A stretch of DNA of 15,804 bases, taken from the NCBI GenBank assembly GCA_038135065.1, contig JAYPWI010000047.1, positions 1 through 15,804 of the forward strand, in the 5' to 3' direction. Shown here one piece after another: positions 15,753 to 15,804 of this stretch. The position numbers were made by a program, and so were the translations under genes. Numbering within the stretch: position 1 is the first letter of the stretch; each line of letters opens with the position of its first letter. This stretch comes from JAYPWI01 sp038135065 (GTDB lineage Bacteria > Actinomycetota > Acidimicrobiia > Acidimicrobiales > Poriferisodalaceae). The notes below the pieces were generated by a model. It saw only the letters and a program-made list of their open reading frames with translations. It was not told the DNA's origin and ran no database searches.

Positions 15753-15804
15753 ATGGCCAAGGAGAAGTTCGAGCGGACCAAGCCTCATGTGAATGTGGGG
15801 ACGA
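15753..15804 (+). CDS. tuf: Elongation factor Tu, 5' end only (partial)
   Basis: The first 17 codons read MAKEKFERTKPHVNVGT, the conserved EF-Tu N-terminus just before the P-loop; the gene runs off the window. GGAGAAG (15738-15744) lies 8 bases before ATG 15753. The 73-base gap after fusA is CA-rich with no obvious terminator, so cotranscription with rpsL-rpsG-fusA is expected. It is the standard str-operon tuf, and is distinct from the copy whose 3' end begins the window unless the locus is tandemly arranged. Confidence 0.93.
   Translation, partial: MAKEKFERTKPHVNVGT

Overview
This is a high-GC bacterial window holding the combined RNA-polymerase and ribosomal 'rif/str' superoperon, with every recognisable gene on the + strand. 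The gene set, the long acidic N-terminal extension of NusG, the actinobacterial-type coiled-coil insertion in RpoC, and the close similarity of RpoB/RpoC/S12/S7 to actinobacterial homologues point to Actinomycetota. A deep lineage such as Acidimicrobiia is my best guess, but it is inferred from remembered family sequences and not from a search.

Layout: 3' end of a tuf gene (1-60) with a strong hairpin terminator; tRNA-Trp (228-301); secE-nusG overlapping by one base; rplK-rplA (L11, L1); an L10-leader-type regulatory region with a candidate promoter; rplJ-rplL (L10, L7/L12); a 270-base spacer with an attenuator hairpin, a perfect palindrome and a candidate promoter; rpoB-rpoC (RNA polymerase beta and beta'); a small predicted lipoprotein gene I cannot assign; a candidate promoter and structured leader; rpsL-rpsG-fusA (S12, S7, EF-G); and the first 52 bases of a second tuf gene. 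There is no gene-free stretch over 300 bases, and I see no mobile element, CRISPR array or origin.

How it works together: SecE is the small subunit of the SecYEG translocon. NusG couples RNA polymerase to Rho or the ribosome. L11, L10 and L7/L12 build the GTPase-associated centre of the 50S subunit. EF-G and EF-Tu are the factors that work there. RpoB and RpoC form the polymerase catalytic core. S12 and S7 belong to the 30S decoding centre and head. Internal promoters and leaders (before tRNA-Trp, rplJ, rpoB and rpsL) would let the blocks be tuned separately.

Most unusual points: (1) RpoC has lost all four cysteines of the second zinc site (beta' ZBD2) while keeping the first; (2) the RpoC bridge-helix hinge has Pro where His is near-invariant; (3) L11 carries Thr instead of the conserved Pro in its thiostrepton/23S-contacting signature; (4) tuf sequence lies at both edges, implying two tuf copies as direct repeats around the whole cluster; (5) an unrecognised lipoprotein gene sits 14 bases after rpoC.
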